This document shows positions 23,037 to 35,099 of a stretch of DNA of 64,000 nucleotides, one piece after another. The stretch's first letter is position 1. Each line of letters starts with the position of its first letter. The translations under genes and the position numbers were made by a program. Origin of the DNA: Papaver somniferum (lineage: Eukaryota; Streptophyta; Magnoliopsida; Ranunculales; Papaveraceae); NCBI RefSeq assembly GCF_003573695.1, contig NC_039358.1:234249560-234313559 (forward strand), read 5' to 3'. The notes under the pieces were generated by a model. It had not been told where the DNA came from and made no database searches. It saw only the letters and a list, made by a program, of their open reading frames with translations.

Positions 23037-24770
23037 TAAACTTCTCAATCCAGCTCATCTGATATCCTCACATGACGGTCTCGAGGACAAGTTCGACTCC
23101 AAGACAGCAGGGTGGAAGAGTATTATTGTCCCATGCTGGAAGAACAATGCTGATCAAGACAGAACTGGGACTCATACCCCCTTATTATATGGCTATTTCA
23201 ATTATACCCAAGAAGGTGCTAGCAAAGCTGACAAGAATTATGAGAAACTTTTGGCGGGGGCATGACAAGGATACGAAAAAAATGAATTTAATTAATTAGA
23301 ATGTATTCGAGATGGAAAAGGAGCACGGAGGTCTGGGGGTAAGATCACTCCAAAAGCTGAATATGGCAATGATTGCTAAGCTAATCTGGAAGTTCTTGGA
23401 GGATGAAGATTGTGTTTGGGGTCAGATTATGAAAGCGAAATATGTGAAGCATGGAAACTTTTGGGAGGTCAAGAAACAAAATGGCTTCTTAGCTACTTGG
23501 AGTGCAATGATGAAAGTCAAGGAAGAGATGAGAGAGGGATGCTGTTGGACAATAGTGAATGGAGATAATATTGATATATGGGATGATCTTTGGGTACCAG
23601 GCATTCCAGCAATGAAACCAGAGAAGAGGGAGAATGGAGATAACAGTACAAAAAAGGTGAAAGATCTTATTATACAAGGAGAACAGAGGTGGGATGAACT
23701 CAAGCTGCAGCAGCTCTTCACCCCCACTGAAGTGACCAAAATTAAGGAGATCCACATACTTGTTGAGCCAGAGGAGAGTACTACTGATAAATTGTTGTGG
23801 ATCCACCATCCAAAAGGTGAATTCTCAACTAAATCCTTCCTCAAAACTTTGAATGCAAGATCCCCTTCTGCTTTAACTAATAATGTGCTTCCATGGAAGA
23901 AATATTGGAATGTGAGAAACATGCCTCCAAAAATTCAAATGTGGTAAATTCACCATTGAGTCTCAGAATTGGGGAATGCCCAAATTTATCAGTTAAAGAC
24001 ATCATTTTTATGTGGTTGGAAGAAGGGGGTGACTATGCTAAACTGAGAATGAGATAGTGCGTTTTCTGGGAACTATGGAAGGGGAGAAATGATGTTGTTT
24101 TTAACAAGAAGAAGTTCAATGTAAGGGAGGTGATCCAAGAGGCAATGTACTGGTACAATATGAAGCTTGAAGTGGAGACTGATGAAGTGCAGCAAACTGA
24201 GAATGATATGATGGAGGCTCAGAAGGACTACTGGGAACCACCAGAAGGAGAGAAAATTAAGATCAACTTTGATGGTGCTGCAGGGCCAAAAGGTTTTGCT
24301 TGTGCAGTAATTGCAAGGGACAGAAGGGCTAAGGTGTAGGGGTGTCAAAACAAGATAATTGACTATTGCACAACTGTTGAAGTTGAGGCGTGGCAGTGGA
24401 GCTGGGGATCAGAAAAGGTTTCAGAGACATCATCTTGGAAGGAGACTCACTGAACGTTATAAATGCACTGAGATACAAGCACTATAACGCAAGTTGGAGG
24501 ATCTAGAACACCATTAGCAGAATCAGAGATGATTTGAGAAATTTCAACTCGGTGGAATTCAGATATATCAGAAATAATGTCAATAACGTGGCACGTAATC
24601 TAACAGCTCTATCTGTTTCTACCCACACTTCGAATGTGTGTCTATCTTCCCCTCCTTTGAGTATTGTTCATCTTATTGAGAATGAGCAATATGCTACTAG
24701 CTAGTTAGTTTTTCTTTTTCTTTTCGTTGTTTTGTCTCTGTTTTCCCCCCTTCAAAAAAATAAAAATAAA
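23037..24770 (+). pseudogene. LINE ORF2 C-terminal part: RT end, zinc-binding region and RNase H
   Basis: The open pieces 23072-23299 and 23312-23947 carry the LINE thumb/connection pattern (Leu-Leu-Ser-His-Ala-Gly-Arg, Pro-x-Tyr-Tyr-Met, Gly-Gly-Leu-Gly-Val-Arg) and the Trp-rich segment before the zinc-binding region. From 24250 an RNase H domain starts with Ile-Asn-Phe-Asp-Gly-Ala and ends in a Val-Ala-Arg-Asn-Leu segment near 24600, with frame changes between. An A-rich tail at ~24757-24773 marks the 3' end. Stops near 23299 and 23947 inactivate it. It is the continuation of the LINE broken at 15881, with some RT sequence lost in between. Confidence 0.82.
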
Positions 24771-24773
24771 AAT

Positions 24774-25068
24774 ATGGTTTCGAGAATTTCCAAAAGGGAT
24801 AGATGTATGTGTATCCGCCGCATAAAGTCTGTGTATATTTTAGGTACCGTCAAATTGTTTCGAATATATCTAGGTTTACTTCGACTTTTCACCGAAATTT
24901 TCACTGTTTGTCTGGCACAGCCGGATTATTTCAGCATATGGAAGGTTATTTGCCAAACCTCTAATCAAGCTAAAAATTTAAAATTCTATATTCCATGGAA
25001 GATACTATGGGACTTGCCATGGGATGGTACACGTTACATATCCTCCCACTCATGATGACCCTACCTTG
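24774..25068. other. Unassigned sequence right of the LINE
   Basis: About 300 bp between the LINE tail and a Tourist-like MITE. A ~100-residue open frame on the plus strand shows no recognisable domain and is not called. Confidence 0.4.
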
Positions 25069-25071
25069 TAA

Positions 25072-25499
25072 GAGCTTCTCCAATGGAATGTTTGTGAAGA
25101 TAAATGTCTAAATCCACCTAGGATAGACATTCTTTTTCCTAAAATTCTTTTCCAACCCCAACTTCTTAAATCAATGTGAAGATGACATGGCTTAACTTTT
25201 GTTAGACATTATTAAGGTGAATGTCAAGTTTTAGACATTCACCTTGACAATGTCAAGCTATCCTAGTAAGTTTTTACTTAACTAAAATTAATTTCAATAT
25301 ATCAAATACCTAAATTTTAACTCTAATAAAATCTAAAAGTTACTAAAAATATAATTTACATTTAATGCATAAAAAATCACAAACAACACCATTGGAAATG
25401 AATTGGTTTTCACCCCTAAATTTAAGGAAAAATTAGAATGAAAATGTCTTGTTTGAGTTGACACGTAGTAAACACACACAACCACCATTAGAGAAGCTC
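25072..25499. mobile_element. Tourist-like MITE (PIF/Harbinger type)
   Basis: The ends are GAGCTTCTCCAATGG at 25072 and, reversed, GAGCTTCTCTAATGG at 25499. TAA is duplicated at 25069-25071 and 25500-25502. The element is 428 bp, AT-rich and non-coding. TIR and target duplication together make this a firm call. Confidence 0.92.
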
Positions 25500-25628
25500 T
25501 AAGTAAGAAAAAGCGTAGAGTTTCTACCGCAGGCGTGAAGTAGAGACCTTTTTAGACTCAAGCACTCAACTCCCAACCGCTTCTTCATGTCCCGACAACC
25601 TTACATCTAGCGACTAGATAAACATTAT

Positions 25629-26319
25629 AACAGCGAGGGCTGTGTGAAGGAGTCATTACCCCTCCGTGGGAATAAGCATTAGTGCAGGCGGTGGTTTCGT
25701 TTTACAGTGACCAATTGCTGCCTATTGTGAGCTGGAATCTGTTACCACTTCCTATTCAAAGTTGATAAATCCGAAACCTAAATTGACAAATCCATTCATT
25801 CTAATTGATTGCATTCCAACTCAAATACATGTCTTCAATCCATATTCACTGTTTTTATTCTCATTGTGATCTGAAAGCAAATTTAATTGGTCTATCATGC
25901 AGTTCTGTACCAGGAATGGCGTAAAGCTAATGGCATTCAGCAATTAGATCTGGAATCTGCACCGAAACTCAAAAGTTATGAAGAATCATAAAGATTAGTA
26001 ATGTTGTTGATTATGACACAATTTGCACAGACAATGCAACCATAAATGTACTTTGTCTTTTCACTAGACATCACCAAGTACAAGGGGTAATCTAGCTTTA
26101 GTTTCAGTAATTAGATTTTACGCATTTTATTATCAGTCCCATGTTGTTTTTTCTCCATATATATCTAACAAAATAACCTCAAGTGAAACCACCAAAACAT
26201 GATTTACCACATTCGCCAACTTTCCTTTCCATATTTGTACAAAATTACAGAAGATTAAAAAGAGATGCAAGATTGGAATGATGGGTGCAAAAAGTGAAAG
26301 CCACTTACACAACAATCTA
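25629..26319 (-). other. 3' flank of WRC unit U3
   Basis: This matches the U1 3' flank from AACAGCGAGGGCTGTGTGAA onward, with small indels. It gives the downstream limit of the duplicated unit. No gene is supported in it. Confidence 0.6.
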
Positions 26320-29222
26320 TCACATAGCGGTTTCATCTCCATGAATGGCAGTTGTAGCTGGAAGGAAATAAGGATCTTTTCCGTTTTGATAAATGCTGAA
26401 TAACTGCGTCGAGTATCTTCTAGCCAGCCTCTTGCAGTCTTCAACCCCTTTAGAATCGAATTTCTCCAACTCGTTCATAGACTTGTTAAGGTCACCTTCG
26501 CAGTCCTCATCCATTAGAAACTTGGCCAAAGCACTACACCTGCTAAGAGAAAATATTAGTAAGGCTAAAAGTGAATGAAAACGAGAAACAAATAAAAGAT
26601 GTTACTGTTGATTCTTCTCATTCCATTTTGTTCATTGCTCTTCGACATAACTATGCACATTTTGCTGGCTGGCTTTCTGCCCTGTGCACGTGCAGGCACA
26701 AGCAACAACATCTGTTGCTCCCACTGTTCGCCTAACAACTACAGATACAAAATCTGGGGAGCCAGCAAATCCTTTATCTGACAATTACGAGAAATCGGCC
26801 ACTAATTTTTCTGGTGCCACCCAATTCCTTCAATAGTTGATATACAAAGTCCGCAGTCAGTACAAGAATTGAAATTTCATTTTGAGAAGCTATTTGCAGG
26901 ATCTCCACCAACTATATTGAGAATTAACAACAACAGGCTCACAGTAAAGGAAGGCAGTGCTATATATATTTTGACCAGGACATAAGAAAGGAACAAATGC
27001 ATGATATGCACATTCCTCTTGACGTGCTTTTTGATTTGAAGTATAAAGGTTTAAGTCTCCAGACATTGTGATATGCAAGTAATAATGCTCCAACTACTGC
27101 TCAAATGAGGGTATTGTTTTCCAAGGTAAGGCCAGGTAATAGAGGAATTGTAACATTTATATCATATGTCTAATCAAGATATTACGATAACAACCTAGGA
27201 ATTCAACAGGAGAATATTAAAATAGACCATCCAATAGATTAAGCAACTGAACATAGACAAGATAAAAAATGTAAACCAACAAGATCTCAAAATTTTGGGA
27301 CGTTGAACAAGCCACTGTATTTTAACTCCAAAAACAGTAATTTTCGAATTGGAAACGAAGGAAAAGTGTAGAGAATTCTCAACATACCTGAGTGCATCGC
27401 TGTTATGGAACAAGCCCTTGTCTGATATTTCGTCTTCACATATCTGCTGTCGATAGAGAGCACAAACAGCTTTCATACACAGCTCAGGATCCTCTTCAAA
27501 TGACGAAAGCATATCAGCCTCAAACTCCCATTTTATTTCTTTGTCCTTGTTTCTATTCTTATATTTCATCGCCAGCATGTCCATAAGAGCCCCAAGAGAA
27601 CCTTCTGAATCAGTAGAACTATCAGAATCTTCAGTTTCGCTAAGAACTTCAACACTGTCATCATCTGAGACCAAGTTCAAAAAAGGATTCACACTCATTT
27701 CTAGATGATCTTGAGATGATGATCCATGTTGAGATGGTCTCTTCTCAGAACAGCCGAAACCCTTCCCTTCTTCAACGTTTTCATTCCCACTGGATAAACG
27801 TAGGCTACCAACACCAAACACATTCAGCACCTTCTCTTTACACTCATGCACATGAGAATCCTTCCTCCCTACACTGCTGGTTTCGGCATTAGTTCTACTC
27901 CTGTTGTTTTCATCTCTTTGCTTTCCACCACTTTGAGTAACGTTATTCTGCGAACCACACGCTTCGGACTCTATCTTTGCAGAATCGCGCAATTCTACAC
28001 ATCTCATTATTGAACTTCCCTTTCCACTTCTCAGGACTAGGCTTTCCAACTTCGAAATGCGAGACTCTACAGACCCCTCCATTATTGAAATTCTATTATC
28101 CATCCTCAGGACTATGTTCTCCAGATCCAAAATGCGAGACTCTACACTTTCCGCCAAATTCGAAAACAGTTTCCTCCAACATTCAGTTGCATCCGCGGGT
28201 GTCCGTCCACTCTCATCTTTAGCAGCAGTCTTTCTAATTTCTTCTACCTCCACTAATTTACCCTGGAGTGTGTTGCACTCCACTTTCTTCTTCTCAAGCT
28301 CCACAGACAATTCAGAATACTTAATCTTATAATGCTCCAGACCCTCCAATTCAACCACATTTTCCCTAATTCCTGTCAATGATTCTAGTTTTCCATAGCT
28401 TTCCACATTTTCCCTCTTCCTCTTGATATTGGCAGTGCCACCTTCTATAATTGTATCAGCTGGATAGAAAATTCCCAATTAGTTAAGCAATTTTACTTGG
28501 ACAGAAAATTCCAAATTAGTAAGAGAATGCAATGATTCTTACTGTTCCTTAGGGGGATTTAAAATTAGTAAGAGAATGCAATGGTTCTTACTGTTCCTTT
28601 GGGGGATTTAATAAATGAAAACTATAAATTTTTTCTAAATTATGATATTTAATCATGCAAGCAAATGAAATGAACAACGCAATAAGAGGTGAAACTATGA
28701 AATTTGTTCATAATTTTAACATAAATCACTAAATTGAAGATAGAATAAGAATTACTCACAGGTATCATCACTAGCATCTGGTTGAATTCCAAGGGAGGGA
28801 TCATGTTCCTCCATTACCTTCTTCCTCAGTTTTGAGAAATTGGAATCCCTAGTTTCTATAGGTCCTGTACCTGCTCCTCGGTCTTCACCATCTCTACTTC
28901 TCTTCTTCTTCTGACGATTCTTATAATAATTGTAATGTTTTTCACAAAATTTGGTCTTAGGAATACTATGATCAGCAGCACCATGACTCATCCTAAAATT
29001 CTTGCATCTGGATATACTGGTACCACTACTACCACCTGTGTGACAACAAAACCGTTCATCTGGATTCTTAGTAGAAAAATCTGTAAAATGTTTGTAATGT
29101 TTATCACAGTATTGTAGCTTATTATCACCACTAGGCTTCTTGCATCTCCAATGTTTCCCATTGTGTCTTCTGCAAATCTGCTGTTCATCACCACCAGCTG
29201 TCTGATGAGTCTCCATCTCCAA
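26320..29222 (-). CDS. Two-WRC, coiled-coil protein, unit U3 (only intact copy)
   Basis: Exons are 29222-28760, 28459-27388 and 26539-26320 (463, 1072 and 220 nt). They join in frame (phases 1 and 2) into 584 residues ending at TGA 26322-26320. Donors are GTGAGT and GTATGT; acceptors end CCAG and GCAG. Residues 17-42 form a WRC motif (C17-x9-C27-x11-C39-x2-H42). A second, looser one has C59/C60, C73, C93 and H96. A basic KKKRSR segment follows, then a possible nuclear signal KRKREN, heptad-like segments (~175-290), an acidic Ser/Asp stretch and a conserved C-terminal helical region (Phe-Glu-Glu-Asp-Pro-Glu-Leu-Cys-Met-Lys onward) that continues through exon 3. WRC motifs bind zinc and occur in plant GRF transcription factors, but the QLQ partner is absent. 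Nuclear DNA or protein binding is inference. Confidence 0.85.
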
Positions 29223-29408
29223 CTTTTGTGCCCTAGAAGTGAAATCAGATCATATCACTATACTTCTTCCAAGTGAATCTACATTCTAGACATTATTTCA
29301 CTAATGAAGTAGTAATGGTAGTTGGTGGTTGGTAGTTGGCCACTTTATTACAAGAATAAGCCATTATTATTATGTCATGGGTGGAAGGTACTAGCAGGGG
29401 TATTTTTC

Positions 29409-29481
29409 TAGTACCATACCTCCAGTCTTTCCGGTGAGTCAGTGCTTTTTCCAGTACCATACCTCCAGTCTCTCCGGTGAC
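29409..29481. repeat. Short direct repeat upstream of U3
   Basis: A segment containing AGTACCATACCTCCAGTCT and TCCGGTGA occurs twice, about 41 bp apart. It lies roughly 190-260 bp upstream of the U3 start codon, in the likely promoter. I did not see it upstream of the other units. Confidence 0.6.
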
Positions 29482-29614
29482 CAACGACTAATTACCTAAA
29501 CATCATGGAACTTCCATAGGCCTTGAATGCACCCTCCACCTTTCCTTTTGTCAAATCTAATTACCCACATTTTGCCGTTCTGTCCACTCCTTCTTCACTT
29601 CTCGATATATGCTA

Positions 29615-30304
29615 CTCCCTCTGTCCGTTTTTATATGTCCTAATTTTTATTTTGGTCTGTCCATTTTTATCTGTACGGTCTGTTTATGGACATATTTTTT
29701 CCTTAAACTATCAAATATACTCCTTCTTTTATATAATTATAAAATCATTTTTAATATAATTAATTAAAAATCATAAATATCATCACCATATATAAAGAAA
29801 AAATCCATTCAATATTTTTTTATATTAATTTCCATTCCTTTTTTAAATAAAAACATTTATGGGTAGTTATAAAATTGCTAATACTTCTATTTATTCTTAC
29901 ATTGCCTTTTCATCTGTATTAATCTATTTTTCATCTCTTTTCCTAAAACACCATGGAAGAACATAAGCTAGACTATCTAATTTCTTTAACTAGGACATAT
30001 TTACGATCTCATGAATTGGTGCTGGGAAACGAAAAATATAGAAATTTGTAGGTTTAGAAGGAGTAATTGATTATGGGTACGGGTGGGTTAACATGGCTAT
30101 ATACATGGGAAAGAAAAATTATGACAGAATATTACTTTACAATATTTCCTAAAACAATAATACTATCCAAATTAAAAAATTTAACACTAATAATTTTAAT
30201 TTTGGTAATAACGTAATATTAAATAGGCTAGTCATGACATTTTATAGGATTTTCTTAATACCTTGACAAAGTCAAAGCGAACTTTTAAAAATGGACGGAG
30301 GGAG
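29615..30304. mobile_element. Stowaway/mariner-like element
   Basis: The ends are CTCCCTCTGTCCGTTTTTA at 29615 and, reversed, CTCCCTCCGTCCATTTTTA at 30304. TA is duplicated at 29613-29614 and 30305-30306. These are the hallmarks of Tc1/mariner-type Stowaway elements. At 690 bp it is longer than most Stowaway MITEs and very AT-rich, and no transposase is visible. Confidence 0.88.
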
Positions 30305-30782
30305 TACCATTTTTTTTATTCTTGGGACAATTCCTATGGCAACAACCAAACTAAAACTTTTATCGAGCCAGGTAGATGGCCAAACACAATTTTCCATTAT
30401 GGGAAAAGAAGTGGGCAGTTGATCATCTAGCGCCAGGCCATATAACATCCGCCAGAGTATGTAGGTAAAACTCGGCGTGTGTAGTAAAATCGCTAACAGC
30501 TAGTTTTGCAAACTTAAAAAACGTTTATTTTTTTACCTCTATAAATTACCACAATCTTCAAACAATTCACTCCCACCAAAATTCACTTCTCTTGAATTTT
30601 CTCTTCTAAATCTATTTCAATATTTTAGTTTTATTTTTGGAGAAATGGTTGAAAAGGTGATCACACTCTTTCGCAGAGGAAATATATTAGACTAAAACAA
30701 CTACTACATAGACGTCAATTCTCGTCCTCATTGGGGTGGTGGAATTCCTTGGGCGATGTAGGGATCGAATCTGTTGAGCACC

Positions 30783-31166
30783 CTAAGAATGTTGAAATAA
30801 GCTTGGAAAGGTGAAAGGTTCGTCGTGAGATACTGCCCACATCGCTAGTGTTCTGGGTTCCACTTCATGTTCAGCTTCACCATTGAGTTTATTTTTGTGA
30901 TTGTGCACTAATATAGCTACGAATTGTGATACACGACGTCTAATTATAGTGAAACTATGCGACAATCCTACACAATCACGCCCATAAATTTTCCCCGTTT
31001 CTACGACAAACATTCTAAAAACTCTTTCCAAAAAAACATTAACATCGAATCGGATATATTCTCTTTGATAGCATCTCTTGTATGAAAAAAAAAGGCTCTA
31101 GAAATTTCTAAATCCTCTTGTTGAGTTAATCTATTACCACGAACTCTAGAAGGTATTTTTGTAAAT
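30783..31166 (-). pseudogene. SANT-like ORF1 relic (type D)
   Basis: Starting near 31166 the minus strand reads a Thr-Gln-Gln-Glu-Asp-Leu motif, then after a frameshift a Phe-x-Met-Phe ... Gly-Arg-Asp segment down to 30783. The downstream stretch matches ORF D of the 56412 element, including the Asn-Gly-Glu-Ala-Glu-His-Glu-Val segment. It is disrupted in at least two places. The family role is DNA binding in transposition. Confidence 0.55.
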
Positions 31167-31339
31167 GATTTGAGAGTGAAGAATTTTTGTTGAATTGAAG
31201 ACTTTTTTTAAGCTCAGAGAAGATGAGTAAAGAGACTAGACTAGAGGTGTAGAATGTGTGAATTTGGAGTTTAAATGAGGAGTATTTATAGAACTAAAAA
31301 TTATACCCGCTGGATAATAACATTTTTCAGCCGTCCAGA

Positions 31340-31475
31340 TTTAGCCGTTGGCGGTTTTGGACCACACGTTGGCGTGTTAAGAAAAAATGATGGCATTGTA
31401 TCACACGCCAACGTGTTTGGTTCAAACGCCAGCGTTTTTGCCTCACACGCTGGCGTTTTAGCATCAACCGCCTAG
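31340..31475. repeat. Subterminal CGCCAGCG/CGCTGGCG motif array
   Basis: Within this stretch GTTGGCG, CACGCCAACGTG, ACGCCAGCGTTT and CACGCTGGCGTTTTA occur in alternating orientation. The surroundings are much poorer in G and C. Comparable arrays lie at 56500-56590 and 59535-59650. They are candidate binding sites for the element's DNA-binding protein; this is inference. Confidence 0.6.
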
Positions 31476-31617
31476 CTGAGTCGACTCGCCGATCCTTCTT
31501 TTTTTAGCAGTAGCCTTCCTTAGATCGCACAAATAGTAAAATGTCCTTCTCTCAAGTTAATATGTGTACAACTTAGATTATCATTAGAGCTAGAAAGATG
31601 TGGTACATCTTTCCCTG

Positions 31618-31735
31618 TATCAACTCATCAAGTTGATCCATTATTTTTGTATCAACAATGCTTGTTGATCACTTGAGTTCATATCAACTATGACTGTTGA
31701 TCCTTTAAGATTTTATCAACTATAACAGTTGATCC
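31618..31735 (+). repeat. Four tandem ATCAAC...GTTGATC palindromes in the LTR
   Basis: Four units of about 22 bp (31618-31639, 31649-31670, 31682-31703 and 31713-31735) share the form TATCAAC, a 7-8 nt loop, GTTGATC. They repeat about every 32 bp, upstream of the TATA-like TATATAAAGG at ~31823. They could form hairpins or be protein-binding sites in the LTR promoter. Confidence 0.75.
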
Positions 31736-31820
31736 AAGCGTCTGTTTTAGTTTCCTTGCTTTACAAGTCTTTTCTTTCCTAGTTTATGTTAAACTCTTTT
31801 CTTTTAGTCGGTTCTTGTAA

Positions 31821-31835
31821 GCCTATATAAAGGCT
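31821..31835 (+). promoter_or_regulatory. TATA box in the gypsy 5' LTR
   Basis: GCCTATATAAAGGCTGAG is a strong plant TATA match about 90 bp downstream of the palindrome array. It is the probable promoter of the retrotransposon. Confidence 0.6.
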
Positions 31836-32010
31836 GAGTCTTCTTGTTGAGAGATAAATCTTATTATTTAATATTATTATTATCAATCACAATTTATCTT
31901 GATTGTTTTCAATCAGATTTATCTAAGTTTCTGACTGAACTTAAACTCTCTTCGCATCCCCAGCAACTAGTTTGCTTTCACCACTATGACTTTTATCTGT
32001 ACCACACTAG

Positions 32011-32022
32011 TTGGTATCACAT
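32011..32022 (+). promoter_or_regulatory. Primer-binding site, degenerate Met-tRNA type
   Basis: TTGGTATCACAT matches the first nine bases of the usual TTGGTATCAGAGC site and then departs from it. It lies a few bases after a CA that could end the LTR (32006) and about 90 bp before the first gag ATG. Confidence 0.55.
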
Positions 32023-32097
32023 ACACCGTTTTTAGATTTTATCTAGAAACATATCCTTGAACCGCTTCAGCAACTCAAAATCCAAACTTTCGTTTCA

Positions 32098-33828
32098 ATG
32101 GGAGAAAAGTTTACACAAACCTATATTGATGCCCTTCTCAAAGCACTTTTGAAACCATTATCAACTGCCCTCATCACAGATCTTAAGCCAGAAATTGAAA
32201 CAAGTATCAATTCTATCATAGAAAAGAAACTTGAATCGCATGAACATTATATTCTCAAGTTATTGAAACACACGGGTCTAGATGAGGAAGGTATGCCAGG
32301 TTTGAATGATGATAAGGATGTCAATACTGAAGAAAATAAATCAGTAGGAACAAAAGACGATGAAGCAACAAAAGTTAAAAATTCTTTTGTTCAGAATACT
32401 TTTATGCCTGAAGAAGTTTCACAATTTTTTAAGTTCACAAAGAAATTTGATAGCTTTCTTAACAGTCCTTATAAGAAACCTGTAACTACGGATCTCGACA
32501 GTGATCAAGACAAGGACAAGTTGGAAGATAATTTATCCAAACTTGGGAAGATGATAGAAGGTTAAAATCTAACATGAATTCTTATGGTTCTTTACCAGAA
32601 TATAAACTGAAAGCTCATATACCCAACTTTCATGGTGGTTTACAAATAGAAGAATTATTGGATTGGTTTTATGAAGTAGAGTCGTTTTTCAACTTCATAG
32701 ATGTACCTGATTCTTCTAAGGTTAAATTGGTTACATATAAACTAAAAGGTGGAGATGCAGCTTGGTGGGATAAACTCTGTGATGATCGACGTAAACTATC
32801 ACAAACCTCACTTACGTACTTGGAAAAGAATGAGAGACTTATTAAGAGATAAGTTTTTACCTAGATATTATATGCAACAACTGTTTATCAAGCTTCAAAA
32901 CTGTAGACAAGGTGCTAGACTTGTTGAAGAGTACATAGCTGAATTGTATAGTTTAGTTGCACGTAACCAGTTGAATGAATCTAAAGAACAATGGGTAGCA
33001 CGTTTTATAGAGGGTTTAAATAGGCTTATACAACAAGGGATGACTCAATCCGTATATACAATGGTTGAATCCATTCAAAAATCTATTAAGATTGAGAGAC
33101 GTGTACTCCACATTTCTAGACAAGCATCTCCTCGACAGGTTCGTTATCAACATTGTTATAAAGTTGCAAAACCGTATACTTATCATTATGGTAACCAAAG
33201 TGAAAGGGGATCAATAGTCGTTGTTGATCCACACGAACGAAATTATGGTCAACCTATTCTACAACCTCAAACAACCAATTTTACTTCCAGTCAGTCACCT
33301 CTTCCTGCAGACACTGCACCTTTGATGAGTATTCCATCTGTTAAACCTTCACAGGTTACACAACGACGAGATGTTGCTCCAACTACTAGAGGTAATAAGT
33401 ATGAAAAACAATTTCCTCCTTTAAGTAAATCTCCTAATCCTTATTCAAAGTTTCAAGGAGATATATGTAACAAGTGCAACCAAACTGGCCATACTTCTAG
33501 TGATTTTCGCAAGTTTCATGCTTACATTAATGAAACTCAAGAAGAAACACAAGTAGAGGATGCACTGGAAGAAGATGAACTTACTTATCTACAGGAACAT
33601 GAGACTTATGATGCAGATTTTCTTGGAGTAATTCGACCAATATTAATCTTTGAACCATGTCTTACACAAAGACATAATATTTTCAAGTCTCATTGTCTCA
33701 TTGAAGAGCAGCTTTGTAGCATGATCATTGACAGTGGGAGTACAGAAAATTACGTTTCTGCAAAATTAGTTGAGAACTTGGTTTACCTGTTACTCTTCAT
33801 CCAAATTCGTATTCAGTTGGTTGGATAA
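32098..33828 (+). pseudogene. Gypsy gag with zinc knuckle and start of protease
   Basis: The ATG at 32098 opens a 155-residue N-terminal part that stops at 32565. Gag proper follows at 32574-32852 and 32749-33828, with a frameshift between. It contains the retrotransposon gag pattern (Ala-Trp-Trp, Phe-Leu-Pro-x-Tyr, Asn-Cys-Arg-Gln-Gly), the zinc knuckle Cys-Asn-Lys-Cys-x4-His at ~33470 (its last Cys is changed to Arg), and the aspartic protease centre Asp-Ser-Gly-Ser-Thr at ~33730. Gag would form the particle and bind the RNA. The lost zinc ligand and the stops show decay. Confidence 0.85.
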
Positions 33829-34199
33829 ACAGTTCTTCCACTTAGCAAATCACTCATCAGTGTTTAGTGCAAATTTTTTTCCCTAGATATGAAGATTCTG
33901 CTTTATGTGATGTTATTAACATGAATGCAGCAAGCTTACTGTTGGGAAAACCATTGCAGTATGACATTCGTGCTGTTCATAATTGCTATGAGAATACTTA
34001 TACCTTTGTTCATGAAGGTTTTACTAAAGTTTTGTGGCCTCTAAAATCTTCTATATCAGTCAACGAACCAGCAGACAAGAAGACAACTGCATTAGTTGCT
34101 ACCGTTGTTCATTCTTTAAAACAAACTCATTCTCTGAGATCACATGAATTTATTAAACCTATGGTGGATATTCCTGACAAGGTACAACCTTTATTATCT

Positions 34200-35072
34200 T
34201 CTTTTGGTGGTTTATTTCCTTATGAGTTACCCACTACTTTACCTTCACTGAGAGATTTATAACATCAAATTGACTTTATCCTTAATGTGTCTATTCCTAA
34301 TCAACCTCATTATAGGTTAAGTCATAAACATCATGAGATATTACAAGGTTATGTTGATGATTTGTTATAAAAGGGTTTGATTAGGATTAGCAAAAGTCCT
34401 TGTGCTAGTCCGGCTTTTTTAGTAGACAAGAAGGATGGTGGCCATCGTATGTGCTTAGACTGTGGAGCTCTAAATAGAGTTACTCTACCATATAGATTTC
34501 CTATACCAAGAATTGATGATATGATTGATATGATTTTTGGTTCTAAAGTGTTTACAAAGCTTTATTTACGCAGTGATATCATCAAATACGTATTCGAGAA
34601 GGGGATGAGTGGAAGACAGCATTCAAGATAAAAGAGGGTTTATATGAATGGTTATTAATGCCCTTTGGTTTATCTAATGCTCCCAGCACTTTTATGCGTA
34701 TTATGAATCAAGTTCTACAACCTTTTCTTGGAAAATATGTCACTGTCTATTTTGATGACATATTAGGAAGAACATCTTTCACATTTATCTCAAGTTTTTA
34801 AGGCACTCCATGACAATTTTTTGTATGTGAACTTAAAGAAGTGCGCCTTCTTTACAAACAGAGTCACTTTCTTGGGTTATATTGTGTCAGATACTGGTAT
34901 TTCTGTGGATGATGCTAAGATTAAAGAAATTATTGATTGGCCTATACCAACATCCATACGTGAAGTGCGCAGTTTTCATGGATTGGCTTCTTTTTATAGA
35001 AGATTTGTAAGGAATTTTAGTACCATTGCAGATGGTTTAACAGATTGTCTGAAGCGTGATATTTTTGAATAG
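34200..35072 (+). pseudogene. Gypsy reverse transcriptase
   Basis: The pieces 34377-34631, ~34630-34800 and 34821-35072 carry the gypsy RT blocks: Ser-Pro-x-Ala-Ser-Pro-x-x-Leu-Val-x-Lys-Lys-Asp-Gly, Tyr-Arg-Phe-Pro-Ile-Pro, Met-Pro-Phe-Gly-Leu-x-Asn-Ala-Pro, the catalytic Tyr-Phe-Asp-Asp at ~34747, and Phe-Leu-Gly-Tyr-x-Val with Phe-x-Gly-Leu-x-x-Phe-Tyr-Arg-Arg-Phe. Two frameshifts and a stop near 35072 inactivate it. Confidence 0.88.
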
Positions 35073-35099
35073 AATGAAGATACAGATAAAAGTTTTAAT

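Larger units (their letters stand above)
30324..31490. mobile_element. Deletion derivative of the Harbinger-like element
   Basis: The left end GGGACAATTCCTATGG resembles the left end at 56412. The sequence then follows 56412-56730 (TATA-like CTCTATAAATTACC, CAATTCACTC.CACCAAAATTC), including the ATG of the type-A ORF. After about 16 codons it jumps to the type-D side (58936-59600). The right end was not found: similarity to the larger element fades near 31490, without a terminal repeat. The element lacks B- and C-type ORFs. Confidence 0.65.
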
